A stretch of DNA of 64,000 nucleotides, taken from NCBI GenBank assembly GCA_947646735.1, contig CANTFK010000713.1, forward strand, positions 248,001 to 312,000. Direction: 5' to 3'. Position 1 is the stretch's first letter. Every line of letters starts with the position of its first letter. Both the position numbers and the translations under genes were made by a program. This DNA is from Peronospora farinosa. Taxonomy: Eukaryota; Oomycota; Peronosporomycetes; Peronosporales; Peronosporaceae. Below, piece by piece: positions 1-11,030 of the stretch. The notes under the pieces are model-generated. The model made no database searches. It was not told the DNA's origin and saw only the letters and a program-made list of their open reading frames with translations.

Positions 1-1
1 C

Positions 2-511
2 GCTGCAGCGCTATGGGGCAAACTTATTGGTCACTGGACTGGGCAACAAGTTACCCGCCAAGCGACCAAACACTTTGTGGTGGCCTGTGCAAGCCGAAGG
101 GTTCACAGCATACCCGAGCACCGTATGCAAAGTCTAGCGGACCGATTTCAGGATGACACGGATGCAGCCGAACGTGTCTGGACGCGAATTTGGCACGTCT
201 TGGCAACGATATGTCACACACGGCTATGGGTCGACAGAAATGCCGCTGTCTACAAGGCAGTCCCGCTCCACCTTCCCAGCAGCATAGCCAGTTTTTGGGC
301 TTCGTGCCTTTGTCAGCTCCGAGCGATCGCGAAGAGAGAGCATCAAAAAGTTGCGTCCGCCACAACGGGTGCTTTGCTATATGCATGCATCGAGTTGCTC
401 GAGCGCGAACCTAGAGGGCCACCGCTTTCAACGGTGACCAGCCATGATTTACAGTCGGGCCAACCGGCGTTGACATCCTGGCTCAGGACTTTCCAGAGAT
501 CTTGCACATAG
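2..511 (+). mobile_element. LINE (non-LTR retrotransposon) ORF2 C-terminal fragment
   Basis: The reading frame is open from base 2 (no start in the window) to a stop at 509-511. It reads like the C-terminal tail of a LINE ORF2 protein: a spaced W..W region, then the segment RIWHVLATICHTRLWVDRNA, which matches the usual tail pattern of a tryptophan-rich stretch followed by W-x-x-R-N. No reverse transcriptase motif is in view because the element continues off the left edge. The call rests on pattern recognition of the tail only. A second LINE fragment with a real RT motif lies at 61395-61772 on the other strand. Confidence 0.5.
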
Positions 512-562
512 TTAACACCATGTAAATAGACGATCTGAACAACCAAAGTTTACCCAAGCACG

Positions 563-757
563 GACCCCGATCGTGCGATGTGCTTTACGCACGAAAGTGA
601 GCTGGAGGATGTGTAAGATGTCGCACTCCGTCCTACAAAGCTACAATTTTCTCGGGTGCGCGAATATGTCGCACAAACGTACCATCGACACGAATATTCA
701 AGGAGTGTTCGTCTGATGTTATGTCAACGTGCTAAAGCCAGAGCCGTTCACCGAAGG
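563..757 (-). repeat. Inverted third copy of the GH17 5' flank
   Basis: The reverse complement of this stretch matches 18746-18937 and 24329-24520, the 5' flank and leader of the two GH17-like genes, at roughly 85-90% by eye. Shared blocks include the gaacggctctggct region, gaatattcgtgtcgat, cgtttgtgcgaca and gcgtaaagcacatcgcacga. Similarity fades before the position of the GH17 start codon, and no GH17 coding sequence follows here. It is either a promoter fragment moved by rearrangement or part of a dispersed repeat that the GH17 genes use as a promoter. Confidence 0.75.
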
Positions 758-2018
758 TGACCTGCCCCATACATCCGCTCGACTCGAATGAGGAACCGGC
801 ATAGCTAATCAGGCTTCGGATCTAAATCAACATTCCAAATTAATAGAAGGTAAAAATAGGTTCTCTTTCGTTACAAGTTGTATCAAGCCTTAGTCCGGAT
901 TAGACGTACTCCAACCAATCTTTACCTCATTATCACTGTGACTAATCGACAAGCTAGATAACAAAACTGCGATTCCAGCAATGTCTCATGATCAACTTAA
1001 CGATTGTACCATAAAAAATTGCAATTTTTGTCAAGAAGTGATATATCACTTCCCAATCGATAGCTAAAGGCGACAACGGACGGAGACGAGACCATCTAGA
1101 AAGCTAAAAATAATCCACCTTACTTTGGGCGAGAAGTTCCTTATCGTGGGACCAAGGTAAAGGGGAGTTCTCGCTGCGTGCGGTACAGGAGGCATTGCAG
1201 ATGAGAAGTGGTCTGCAAAATATTTGAGATGCCGGGGCACGTCGACAATGGATTGATACACCCTACACATCGATTAGTTTCTACCCTTTCAGTCTACTTA
1301 CGCATCGCCAACCCGCTCGCCGAGCTTGAGTCCGGTCCCACGAAGGGAATTGCCCTCAATCCGACCTATAGAGCAGAGCAAGTTAACTACGAGGGGAAGG
1401 CCTGGGATTGGCTCGCTGGGACTACCGCAGTGGTAATAGGACTCCTAGTCAAGCGTCTGTTGTCCCCTAAAGCAGGTTGCTGCGAGAGCGAGAGAAGCCC
1501 AGCCATCCGGTTTAGAGTTTACACAATGCACATTCCGGACTTGGTCAAAGAACTGATTTACGAACTCGTATTGGAGTGCCCCGCCGTGAAGCCTGAAGTC
1601 TTGAGCTAATAGAATGAGAAAGCGAGGCGTCCGTAGATTGCATCATGACTTACCACACAACCAGACATCTTAGTAGTCTACGGTCTGTGCTCTCCACCTT
1701 ACATACAATGTAAGTATTTCTCGACGTACGAAGTATTCGACTAGCAAATTTGAACTCATACAAGTGGATCTAGAAAGGATTCTTAGATACTCTTATTATC
1801 CAAACGCAGCTATTGAATGGATGAGACGGATACCAGCGTAAAACGTCGTCATCTTGTGACACAAGATGATATGTATCAGCTCTACGTACTTCATTGCATA
1901 CAACAAATTCATTGTAACGGGCGTTTTACTCTCACCATTACAAGGTGTTCAACTCTGTCCCTTTGATACAAATTTCATAACTAATAAATAGACTACTCAC
2001 TAACTACTCAAGACACAA
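758..2018. other. Intergenic, no gene recognised
   Basis: AT-rich sequence with short open frames (largest about 130 codons at 1208-1609) that match no family I know. I see no clear repeat, tRNA or promoter. It may be decayed transposon DNA. Confidence 0.5.
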
Positions 2019-3936
2019 TTATTCATAATGGCGCTCGCTCTCGGGTAAATCTTCAAGAACCGATTCCTGTTTTAACCACTGGAGCGTGTAAAACTTACCT
2101 AATGCAAAAAGCTGAAGACGATCATGCCCAATCCGGTCGCGGTAGTGCTCGAAAAGCCATTGCAAAATCTCCAGCTCGTCCGCAGACGTTGCATTCACAA
2201 ACGCTTTGGACGTGCACCCTTCCGATCGCTCGTTTTGCAAAAACAGTAAGACCTCAAAGTGGCCATTCAAAGCAGCTCGGTCCATCGCTGCCCCTGTGCA
2301 TCCCTCAGCTCGGTTCTCATTTAACCATTGCACAATCTTCAGGTGACCACTGCCTGCAGCATTATCCATCGCCGCTGTTGTGCAGCCCTCTGGTCGGTTC
2401 TTGTGAAGCCACTGCACAATATCAAGATGGCCCGCGCTAGCAGCACGATCCATTGCATTGCGAGTACAACCTTCCTTTCGATAACTATGAAGCCACTGGA
2501 TTACGCGCAAATGACCTTGAGCTGCTGCTTGGTCCATTGCGTCATTCGTACATCCCTCCTTACGATGCTTATGGAGCCACCGAATGACGTCCAAATGCCC
2601 GTTGCGAGCCGCCAGATTCATAGCTGCAAGAGTACACCCCTCGTTTCGGTTGTCATGCAGCCATTGCACAACTTTAAGATGGTTTGCACGTGCTGCACCG
2701 TCCATCGCTGCTGTTGTACATCCCTCTTTGCGATTTCGATGCATCCACTCTACCACTGCCAAATGTCCGTTCATAGCAGCTCCATCCATTGCACGCGTAG
2801 AGCAACCTTCTTTTCGACTTGCATGTAACCACTTGACAACAGCAAGGTGTCCATTTGTTGCTGCCTCATCTATCGCAGCCTTTGTGCATCCTTCCCGTCG
2901 TTGCACATGAAGCCACTTTACAATTTCCAAATGTCCATTAGCAGCAGCCAAGTCCATTGCTGCTGTCGTACATCCCTCTCGTCGGTTTTTTTGCAACCAC
3001 TCGACAATTTTTAGATGTCCATTACCTGCTGCTTTATTCATGGCCATTGATGTGGCATATCCTGCATTCATCTGTAGCCATTTCAATACCTCTAAGTGTC
3101 CATTTGCAGCTGCATCATCCATTGAGGCCGAAGGCGACGAGGCTAAACACATTTCCTCTCAACCATTTTAACACCTCTAAATGTCCTCCACTTGCTGCTA
3201 AGACAGCTGCATAAGGTGACCATTCTCCTCTTATAGTACAAAGCCATTTCACCAAAAGTAGATCCCCATTTTTGGCCGCTTCTTCTAATGTCACAAAAAA
3301 CATGTGCGTTGGTGTTGGGTTTGTATGGTCTTGTAACCATTCAACAACATGCAAATGTCCATTTTGTCCTGCATAAAATAATTCTTTTGCACCCCAAAAA
3401 ACCGTCACAAAAAGTTCTTTTTTTCCACCTGCTTGATGATGAATGAGACTGTTCCGATGTAGCCATTGTAAAACATCTAGATGACCATATTTGGCGGCTT
3501 CTTCAACTGCAACAGTTACATAACAGCCTGGAAATTGATGAACAAGCCATTGCATGACTTTTAAATCTCCTCGCGCTGCAGCTCGAGCCATGCCAAGTGT
3601 GAATTGTTTTTGACGATAATAAGGATCCAATTTTTGACACAGAATTAAGGACACCTCAGCTTCACTTACAGGTCCTTTCGTGTACGATGATATTTGACGT
3701 TTTGACACAATTAATTCTGCATTCTTGACACAATATGCTTGATGAAGAGCAATTCGTTGCACGAGTCGTAAGGCACCGTCAGAATAGGCAAAACCACAGG
3801 CATTGGGTAATGACCAATGAACGGAATGATCCAAGAAACTACTGATGATCTCGGTAATGTGAGGCAATGAAGCAATACGAAGATATGAGCGAGTTACGAC
3901 CTTGGCAGAGGTTAAGGGGGTTCGGGACATATTCAT
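2019..3936 (-). CDS. Ankyrin-like repeat protein 1, frameshifted
   Basis: Two overlapping minus-strand frames (3936-3115 and 3152-2019) together give one protein of about 640 residues, the length of the paralogs at 43394 and 51725. The N-terminal part carries a short leader (LPHITEIISSFLD) shared with those paralogs. The rest is tandem units of about 27-28 residues of the type NGHLEVVKWLHxNRxEGCTxxAMDxAA, a divergent ankyrin repeat common in oomycetes. The frames join near 3140. In this family 12 codons normally separate the WL and MD landmarks; here there are 37 bases, one too many, so a single-base insertion (mutation or assembly error) breaks the gene. Such repeats mediate protein binding; the partner is unknown. 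Start is the ATG at 3936; a second ATG follows at 3930. Confidence 0.8.
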
Positions 3937-4335
3937 CCGGACGGGATGAAGAAGATGCGGAAATGATAATTGAGAAAAAACGGGCGCATTTTGATAACCC
4001 TTTGATAACGGATAAGCATGTGTTTAAGGGAAAAGGTAGAAGGGGAGTATACTAATGAAAGAATCTGATTTTGACTCAAATAGCGCCATACTGGGTAAAA
4101 TTAGTATAGAAATGGGCTAATATAGAATGCGAATCGGGAGCTGGAGTATTTATACAATGTCCTCATATCCATGCAGATTGACCCAATTTCTTACCTTTCT
4201 GGGTATATTTTACACAAATATGAAGTCATGTTGTCACATTCTACAACAAAAATAACATTTTCAAAATGTTGTTCACCACGTCTTTTAAATACCTTTACGC
4301 AGTTTACGACAATTTCTTTCGTTCGAAGATGTTTT
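3937..4335. other. Intergenic spacer between ankyrin 1 and the U-box gene
   Basis: About 400 bp. It should contain the promoter of the leftward ankyrin gene and the 3' end of the next leftward gene. No distinct motif or RNA gene was recognised. Confidence 0.4.
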
Positions 4336-6618
4336 TTAGGTCGAACACGACGCAAGGAGCAATCCTAAGCGATGATCGCTCAGTAGCGTCTCCATAAGCT
4401 GCTTCAGTGCACGATTTGTATGGAGCTGTGACTTGGTCAGTGGAGCACGCGTCAAGGGATCAAAGCATCCATTGACTTCAAGGTGCTGCTCGATCATAGA
4501 GCGTTCATATGTGTTGCCGTCTGGTGTTGTGACTGGATCGTTCATCAGCTCCAAGCTCAATGGGCAATGAAACATCTCCATCATTTCCGTCAGCGTCTTC
4601 TCGGCGTCTTTACTGGTTCTTAAACCGTCCTCTTCATGAGCACCATGAGCACCATTTGACTCAATGACTTGTTCATCCTCGTTGACAGAAAGCAAAGTAT
4701 CGTAAACTCCTTGGCGCAAAAGCCCCACCACCTTCATTTCCATAAGAATGGACCGCTTTAATGCTGCAGCAGTCATAGGTGTACCAGCTGTTGACAATGA
4801 CATGCACGCAGAAGCTGCTGATGCCGCACTCGCACGGTCAAAAGCTCGTTCGAGCAATTGCAAAGCTTCATCGTAAGCTTTATGGGCTCGACGACACTTA
4901 CCTTTCCAGAGCAGAATAGCAGCCTCACCCTCGACAGACACACCAGCAATATCATGGGCTATATTCAAGTATTGCCACGCATTTTCGGTTTCATCCAGCG
5001 CGAAAAAGCATTTTGCGCATGATACATAGGCACGAACTCGCTGGCGTGTCGTCTCAGCATCCTCCAGACTATTTCCTTCGGATGACGACGAAACAATGCT
5101 CGGGCTGCACGTTGCAGCTTCTTGGTAACACATAATTGCGGCCTGAAAATCGCGGCGAACAAAGAAATCATCACCTTTAGAAAGCTGGTGGCGCATGAAG
5201 AACGGATTTTGAGTCGACGTCGAGATCTCAATTGCCTGAACTTGAAGGTCGGACGACGAGTTTGCCATGGCCGCGAGATAGCTTGCGTTCTCCTCCCATA
5301 AATGTGCAAGGCCGTGAAAGATTGCAGCTTTATCACCACCAAGTGCTTGAATCGCCTGAAAATCGGTAGCCACCAAGTCAAATCTTCGAAGACGTAAATT
5401 TGCCGTCATCCGGTAGGCAAAACACTTAACGTGTTCTGTATTGTCCGGCAAATCATTGGCTGCTAGAGTGAGTTGCTCGACTGCTAAAGGATACTGCTTG
5501 GCGAAAAACGCTTCCACTCCTTTTTCCATCGAAGATTGTTGTGCTGGCGTAATACGCCAAGCACACCACATCGGCCCACCTTCTGTGCTGGATGCTTCAC
5601 GAGCTCCATCTGGCGCTACTCGCGTCAATACATGACGTCTTTTACTGTCCATTAAATCTGCTGTCGGTGCATACAAAAACTCACGCTGGTATGGATTATA
5701 CAATGCAAACACATCTCTTTCGTTGCCAGTCAACGCCACAAGTTGCCACTTTCCCGCTGGTCCAGGAGCTTCTTTTGTTTTTCTCCACGTAAACACTCGA
5801 CTTCTTGTTTTGCCTCTTTTATCTTTTTTAAATTTTGCGTAATCAGCAGCATACATATATTCTTCAAACAAGACACTTTGGATCAAAAATGTATCACAAT
5901 TGACATCCGAGGGAATCAATCGCCATTGGGCTTTGGTTCGATCTTTTTCTTCCGGCCAAATTGGTCCTTCATTCTCTTCCTCTTCTCCCACCCAACACAA
6001 AACATGACGCCGATCATTATCAAATGTACCAGCATTACCAGGAGCATACAATAATTCTTCTTTGTTTGGATTTCCTTGTTGATATTCACTTCGTCCTGTT
6101 CTTGACAAAATCTTGAGCTCTACAGGTTGTCCACTAGCTACAGCACGTAGTGTCGGACTTACCCATGCATACCAATAACTCTCTGCTCGTACACGAGCAC
6201 TGTCTTCCAAATGGCTCATCACTTTTAACAGGAAAAAGGCCAATGGCAATAGTGGATATTTGAGTTGACGAGCTTCAAGTGCTCTTAGAGCGTTTCCACC
6301 GCCTTCGACGCCGGTACTGGATGCTCTTAAAGCCGAACTCACGTTATACAGCACTGCACAGCCATCCAATGTCCAATGCCAACTGGGCAATGCTTCTAAG
6401 AACGTCAATACCACGGGAATCTCAAATAATCCAGCAGCATAAAAATCTCGTAAGGTCGCTTCTAAATACGATTTACGACGTGATTCGAGATCGGGAAGAC
6501 GAAGAAAACTGGCACGAGCACGATCAGGTTCTTTATGAAGCAAATGCGCACGTGTTTCAGCTAGTAGAGACTCGAGATTCGACGTTAAATGGGTCGGAGG
6601 AGGACTCGGTAGCTCCAT
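4336..6618 (-). CDS. U-box E3 ubiquitin ligase with beta-trefoil-like and TPR-like regions
   Basis: Single-exon gene of 760 codons, ATG at 6618, stop TAA at 4336-4338. The C-terminus (about residues 683-748) is a U-box: FHCPLSLELMNDPVTTPDGNTY-type core followed by a HLEVNG...DPLTRAPL segment. U-boxes recruit E2 enzymes for ubiquitin transfer. Upstream, about residues 360-640, are helical repeats resembling TPRs (for example a KGVEAFFAKQYPLAVEQL unit). The middle third (about 180-350) has repeated blocks with the pattern F-x-LYNPYxxEFLYA...RRHVLTR...W, which look like a fascin/actin-cross-linker type beta-trefoil. TPR plus U-box recalls CHIP, a chaperone-linked ligase, but the trefoil insert and length differ. 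E3 activity is a family inference; substrates are unknown. No frameshift or internal stop. Confidence 0.85.
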   Translation of the reverse strand: MELPSPPPTHLTSNLESLLAETRAHLLHKEPDRARASFLRLPDLESRRKSYLEATLRDFYAAGLFEIPVVLTFLEALPSWHWTLDGCAVLYNVSSALRASSTGVEGGGNALRALEARQLKYPLLPLAFFLLKVMSHLEDSARVRAESYWYAWVSPTLRAVASGQPVELKILSRTGRSEYQQGNPNKEELLYAPGNAGTFDNDRRHVLCWVGEEEENEGPIWPEEKDRTKAQWRLIPSDVNCDTFLIQSVLFEEYMYAADYAKFKKDKRGKTRSRVFTWRKTKEAPGPAGKWQLVALTGNERDVFALYNPYQREFLYAPTADLMDSKRRHVLTRVAPDGAREASSTEGGPMWCAWRITPAQQSSMEKGVEAFFAKQYPLAVEQLTLAANDLPDNTEHVKCFAYRMTANLRLRRFDLVATDFQAIQALGGDKAAIFHGLAHLWEENASYLAAMANSSSDLQVQAIEISTSTQNPFFMRHQLSKGDDFFVRRDFQAAIMCYQEAATCSPSIVSSSSEGNSLEDAETTRQRVRAYVSCAKCFFALDETENAWQYLNIAHDIAGVSVEGEAAILLWKGKCRRAHKAYDEALQLLERAFDRASAASAASACMSLSTAGTPMTAAALKRSILMEMKVVGLLRQGVYDTLLSVNEDEQVIESNGAHGAHEEDGLRTSKDAEKTLTEMMEMFHCPLSLELMNDPVTTPDGNTYERSMIEQHLEVNGCFDPLTRAPLTKSQLHTNRALKQLMETLLSDHRLGLLLASCST

Positions 6619-6854
6619 TATTGATGGAATATGTCACTTTTCTGAGAATGACGAATTCCTGAACAAATCCTTATGAAGAGAATGGAAATGACCTGCGATT
6701 TAGAATAAGGACTACAACATGGGTACAACAGAATAATGGCTACATATACTTCAAGTACTGGATGATTAGCCTTATAAGTTGATTGCTTGGTGTGATTGAT
6801 TCATCTATGTGATAGATCGCTTTCTTTAGACATACAAAGGAGAAGTGAAGTGCA

Positions 6855-7940
6855 TTAAGAATTGAAGAGCACGGCAATGTAGAGGAATCCGTCGGCGTAG
6901 GAAAAGTGCCGGTAGAGCTCGACGATTGATACTTTTAACGGGACCACGACGCCATGTACGACGAGCTGAAACTCTTGTGGTTGTGATTCTGAGATAGCGT
7001 CTGGAAACAGATCGGGTAGTAAATAGTGAAGCACTTCCAGCAACAGTTTTTCACGACCTGAAGGTGACATTCATATAACCAGCAATTTGTTAGCAATACA
7101 TTTGTTGTTAGCAACACATTATCCACCACTAAGCAACATGACCACACCATTCTCCAGTGGTGCAATGGGCATTTGAATCGCGGGTTCGTTCTGAAAATGT
7201 ACTCGTAGTGGGAGCTGGCGCAACGCAGAAGCGTCCACTCCTCCATCCAAATGCAGGTCATGTGTAGCTTCTCGATAGCTTTCATAATCATCTGCCACAC
7301 AAAACCAAGCAACAACAACCAGTTAAACATAAATCTATTTCACAGCTAATAGCTTCCTCTTACTCTGCGAAATGCTAGTCCAGATGCGTGTCTGCTTGGC
7401 TTCAGGCAAGCTCATGACAGCTTTTGTAGACCCCATTCTTAAGAACGTAGCCTGCTTGAGACTATGCATAAAGTGTGACTCGACACTCTGCTCGTTGCCA
7501 CAAGGAAGAAGCACATCACTAGGAAAACCTAAGAAATGAACCGTCAGAGCCCAAGGTAGATCCAGTGCTGCAGGACCACACAAAAGGTCACGGAGAAGTC
7601 CAAAAGGCAGATGCCAATGCAATGGGACCTCATTAGCCTCAAACCAGATGGAGGTGCCTTGCATCATGGATACAGGAGGAGCAACATCACGAAAATATTC
7701 AACAACGTCACGTGTTTGGGACACTAAATAGCTCATACGAGGCAACATCGCCTGGAATATGTAAAGGTTAAGTTTTGAATGGAATAGCTCCATAGGTTTA
7801 CAGAAAATGTATTGACTTACGTAGAATGGACGAGGAGCATGAAGTGTAGTTACTTCTTTTGGGTCAAGACAGAAGACAACGGGGATACGACCAGCCCATA
7901 CATGCTGCTTAAGAGTCTCAGCAGAGGAAGGTGTCAACAT
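6855..7940 (-). CDS. ATG5: Autophagy protein 5 (ATG5), four exons
   Basis: Exons 7940-7821, 7751-7364, 7291-7127 (or 7130) and 7057-6855 give about 290 residues, close to the family norm of about 275. Introns are 69, 72 and about 70 nt. Diagnostic ATG5 segments are VWAGRIPVVF near the N-terminus, PRMSYL, the IWFEANEVPLHWHLPFGLL block, LPWALTVHFLGFP, ESHFMHSLKQA, LRQLPLRVHF, and a C-terminal ubiquitin-fold segment ending YADGFLYIAVLF. ATG5 is conjugated to ATG12 and, with ATG16, forms the E3-like complex that lipidates ATG8 during autophagosome formation. The acceptor lysine is expected in exon 2 or 3 but I cannot assign it safely. The first intron is a multiple of three and has no stop, so retention would add 23 residues. 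The last donor is ambiguous (7129 or 7126; both keep frame). The first in-frame ATG is at 7940. Confidence 0.93.
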
Positions 7941-8469
7941 GGGCAAGAATGTTATGTTGCTTTAAGAAACGGCATTTGTGACAAATTAACATGGACAAGT
8001 TAGGAATACAGCAACTTTACTCGAATTCTTTATTCTGTTTAATCATACTAGGGTGTTCACCCTTCGTTCAGACGGTGCGAAGTAGTATATAGAGGCATCT
8101 TGAACGCATCAATTTGTTAGGGTGTTTACTCATCAATTCTACAAATTTAGTACGCGAAGTCTACGGCAATCGTTTATTTAGTGGGTAAATCTTACGTCGT
8201 TTCAAAGCCACGCTGCGCGAAGTCGGCGCGGCAAGGGTGTGTGCCCATCTCTCCGACGGTAACCCGGCGAACTCTACGCTGATAGATTTTTCCATTCTTT
8301 TACATGACTTGTCCACTATCGATCATTAATTTTAAAAAGGTCTTGAGGGTGGTCCCCCAATATTAAAAAAAAATGCACATACAGAGCTCCCTCCGTAAAG
8401 TTATGGGTATGGTGGACGACAATATCCATAACTTAACAAAGGGTAACTTATCGGGTTATGTGTACTGTA
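7941..8469. other. Intergenic region upstream of ATG5
   Basis: No gene seen. A 7-bp inverted repeat (gttatgg ... ccataac) lies near 8401-8434 next to a ctccctccgt string that resembles the ends of some small mariner-type elements. This is too weak to call. Confidence 0.35.
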
Positions 8470-9033
8470 CATAAGAAAATTTAGATACTAAAAGAAACCT
8501 GGCAGGTCCAGCCCTAAGACCACAAAACCAAATCATGAATTCTTGCACTAGATTTTTCCAGTTTCCTCGGACTGAGCGACCCAATTATGGGTACCAGTTC
8601 TGTGCTGGCCCAGTCACCAAAAACCTCCAGAAACAAGACATCTTTCTTCATCTGCCAATTGGTATCTTATAAATGCTGTCTTGACCGTCGATACCCATCT
8701 GCGCGCTCTGTCTTCGTCTTGGTCTCTTCCATGAAATTCTCTGAGATCACAGGTCGCTGAAACTTTGATGCGAGGGACCATATTTGGTATCTGTCCCAGC
8801 GCGGCGTTCTCCATCATCAACTGAGGTCCCTTTCAAATTCATGTTGCCAGGGTCGTACTCACAAGACCGACGGATTCCATGTCGACGTCGGTCATCGTAT
8901 GACCTCTTAGCATTTGTATGCTTGAGTTCTGGTCATGATGAGCGGTCATCCTTTGCGCCACTGGTCTTCCTCCCGATACACTCCCGTTAAGATGTGCCCG
9001 CGGTACTTGACATTCATTCAAAAAGCTTGCCAT
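8470..9033 (-). mobile_element. LTR-retrotransposon gag relic (second family)
   Basis: Minus-strand frames read IPNMVPRIKVSATCDLREF, then a D-x-D-x-D-RAR-WVSTVKTAFIR segment, and after a one-base shift TGPAQNWYPxLGRSVRGNW with an in-frame stop. This is the pattern of a gag family that I recognise from Phytophthora retroelements (R-I-x-VSA...LxEF.GkD.DEDRARxW; LtGPAxNWY). At least one frameshift and one stop show it is dead. It is a different element from the gypsy relic to its right. Confidence 0.6.
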
Positions 9034-9610
9034 CGCCGCGTCGAAGAGGGTCTGTAAATCTTCTGCCTGGTAAGTAAGCGCTCCCCTCTAGCATCTTCGC
9101 CACAAGGTAGAGCAAATACCATTTTTTCTCTTGCTGATTTTCCATTGGCTGAAAGTCGGAATGATTTTTACTCTTGCTACGCGTCGCCGCTTCAAGAGCT
9201 CGTGGTTCTTGCTTCGCGTTGCGCTCTCGGGTCTGGAGAAGCACCGCCCCAGTCGGCTCCAGGGGCATCCTAGTGACTGATCCAGTCGAAAACGATCCTG
9301 GTGATCACGGATAAGCTGCAATCTGGTCAGATGTTGCGATGGACCTTGCTGCGCCCCTGGGTGTAAGGCGGCTCCATACATTTGAGGGTCGACCTCGATG
9401 TCTTAAAGCGTCATTTGGCTATCGCTTGACCGTGTTTGTGTGTGTGTCGTCAGCGCGCTGCAGATTGCAAATTTGCTTGCATCGTAGACGACGCTAAAGA
9501 GCTTAGCCGCGTCTGGCAATGCCAACACCGGTGAAATGCCAAGACCGATGCTTTACTAATGAGAGCGCATCTACTTGCTCCTTTAAACAAGTCCATTCTG
9601 CATTCTTTTT

Positions 9611-10276
9611 CTAAAGATCTGTCAATGGCTTAGTCCGCTCCGTATAATTCTTGCTGTACTTACGCAAGTAATTAACGAGCCCCAGGAATTGTCGCAGATC
9701 TTTCACGTGTCGTGGGACTGGCCATTCCTTTACAGCCTTAACCTTTGCTGGGTCTGCTCGTACACCATGTGTACCTACGATGCAGACCAGCACAGGTATC
9801 TCGGGGAACCCTATTACGCACTTTTGTAAGTTTACGTATAATTGGGCGTCTCCCAGAGTCTGCAACACAGCGTCTAAATGACGCTTGTGCAACTCTATTG
9901 CGCTCAGACCGTCCTCCGCCCTACTATGCACGAATACATCGTCAAAGTAATGGGGCGCGTAGGCACGGTGCTGACGCATCACGTGAGCCACCACTCGGTT
10001 GAATGTTGCCGGAGCATTTTTCAACCCTTGTGGCATCACAAGCCACTCCCATAGCATACCGCTTGGGGTGCTTACTGCCGTTTTGGCTACATCGGTATCT
10101 CTCATGAGAACCTGATAGTAGCCATCCTCCAGATCCAACGCGGAAAAGATAGTTGATTTTCCCATGGAATTCAACAAGACATCTTTCCGCGGGATCGGCG
10201 TTTGAGCTGGAATGGTGGCCGTGTTCAGCTTATTGTAATCATAAACCACGCGCCATCCACCTGTTGCTTTACGCAC
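9611..10276 (-). pseudogene. Gypsy reverse transcriptase fragment
   Basis: 221 open codons carrying the gypsy RT core: GWRVVYDYNKLN, the TIPAQTPIPRKDVL segment, FSALDLEDGYYQVLM (motif A), MPQGLKNAPATFNR (motif B) and HYFDDVFVHSRAE (motif C). The YFDD form at the catalytic site is normal for oomycete gypsy elements as I know them. It continues into the linker DLRQFLGLVNYLRKYSKNY and then frame is lost. Upstream gag frames are broken, so this cannot be expressed as part of a working polyprotein. Confidence 0.85.
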
Positions 10277-11030
10277 ACAGAAGGTCGGGATGCAGTGAGG
10301 CGACTTGCTCTCACGTACATGTCCCGCCTTAGCTCGCTTGTCGATGAACTCATCGATGTAATCGACTTGTTACTTCGGCAACGGCCATTGCCCGGTCACA
10401 CGATACTTGGTGCCAGGTTCCAGGTCAATCTCGTACCTGATGCCCCTATCGGCCGGTAGGCGGCTCGGCACTTCTGCTGGAAACACATCACGGTGTTTCC
10501 ACAGAACATCATAGAACGGCGCTGTCCTTCAAGGTATCTCAGCCTTGAGCAGCAAACCGTTTCTTCTTTTCGATCTCCAAAACACTCACGTCTATTGTGG
10601 ACGACGAGCAACAGTCCAACACGTTCTCTTCTAAAACTGGTGCGACTATCTCGTGGATCTTTCCTTCCTTTAATTCGGACAGAAGCAGATCCCACGTCAT
10701 CTCCGAGAGATTTAATATCTCCTCAGCAGATGCCAAGACAACTTGGAGCACCTCAACTGAGGATGCCTCCGGCATTTTGTCTTCGACGGCCTCGAACAAC
10801 TCGTTCGTAGGTCCATCCTCTTGGACCGAGACTGATCCAAGGGTCACTCGTTTCGATGTGCCCTTGATCGTCTTAATACGTCTGATGCTCGTTGTTCGAT
10901 TCACCGCGATCTTTAACCTGGAAGAAGGCGTCGTTGCTGTATTAGACAACGCACTCCTTCCAAAAGCACCAGGTCCATGGCTCTGTGCCGGTTCTTGTGG
11001 CGCTTGACTTCCTGTCAGCCCATGAGTCAA

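Noticed and set aside
8380..8440. Mariner-like end (ctccctccgt) with a nearby inverted repeat
   Set aside because: Only one end and no target duplication found.
9611..10276. YFDD in place of YxDD with L, I or V in the gypsy RT as a novelty
   Set aside because: The YFDD form is what I know from many oomycete gypsy elements, so it is not unusual.
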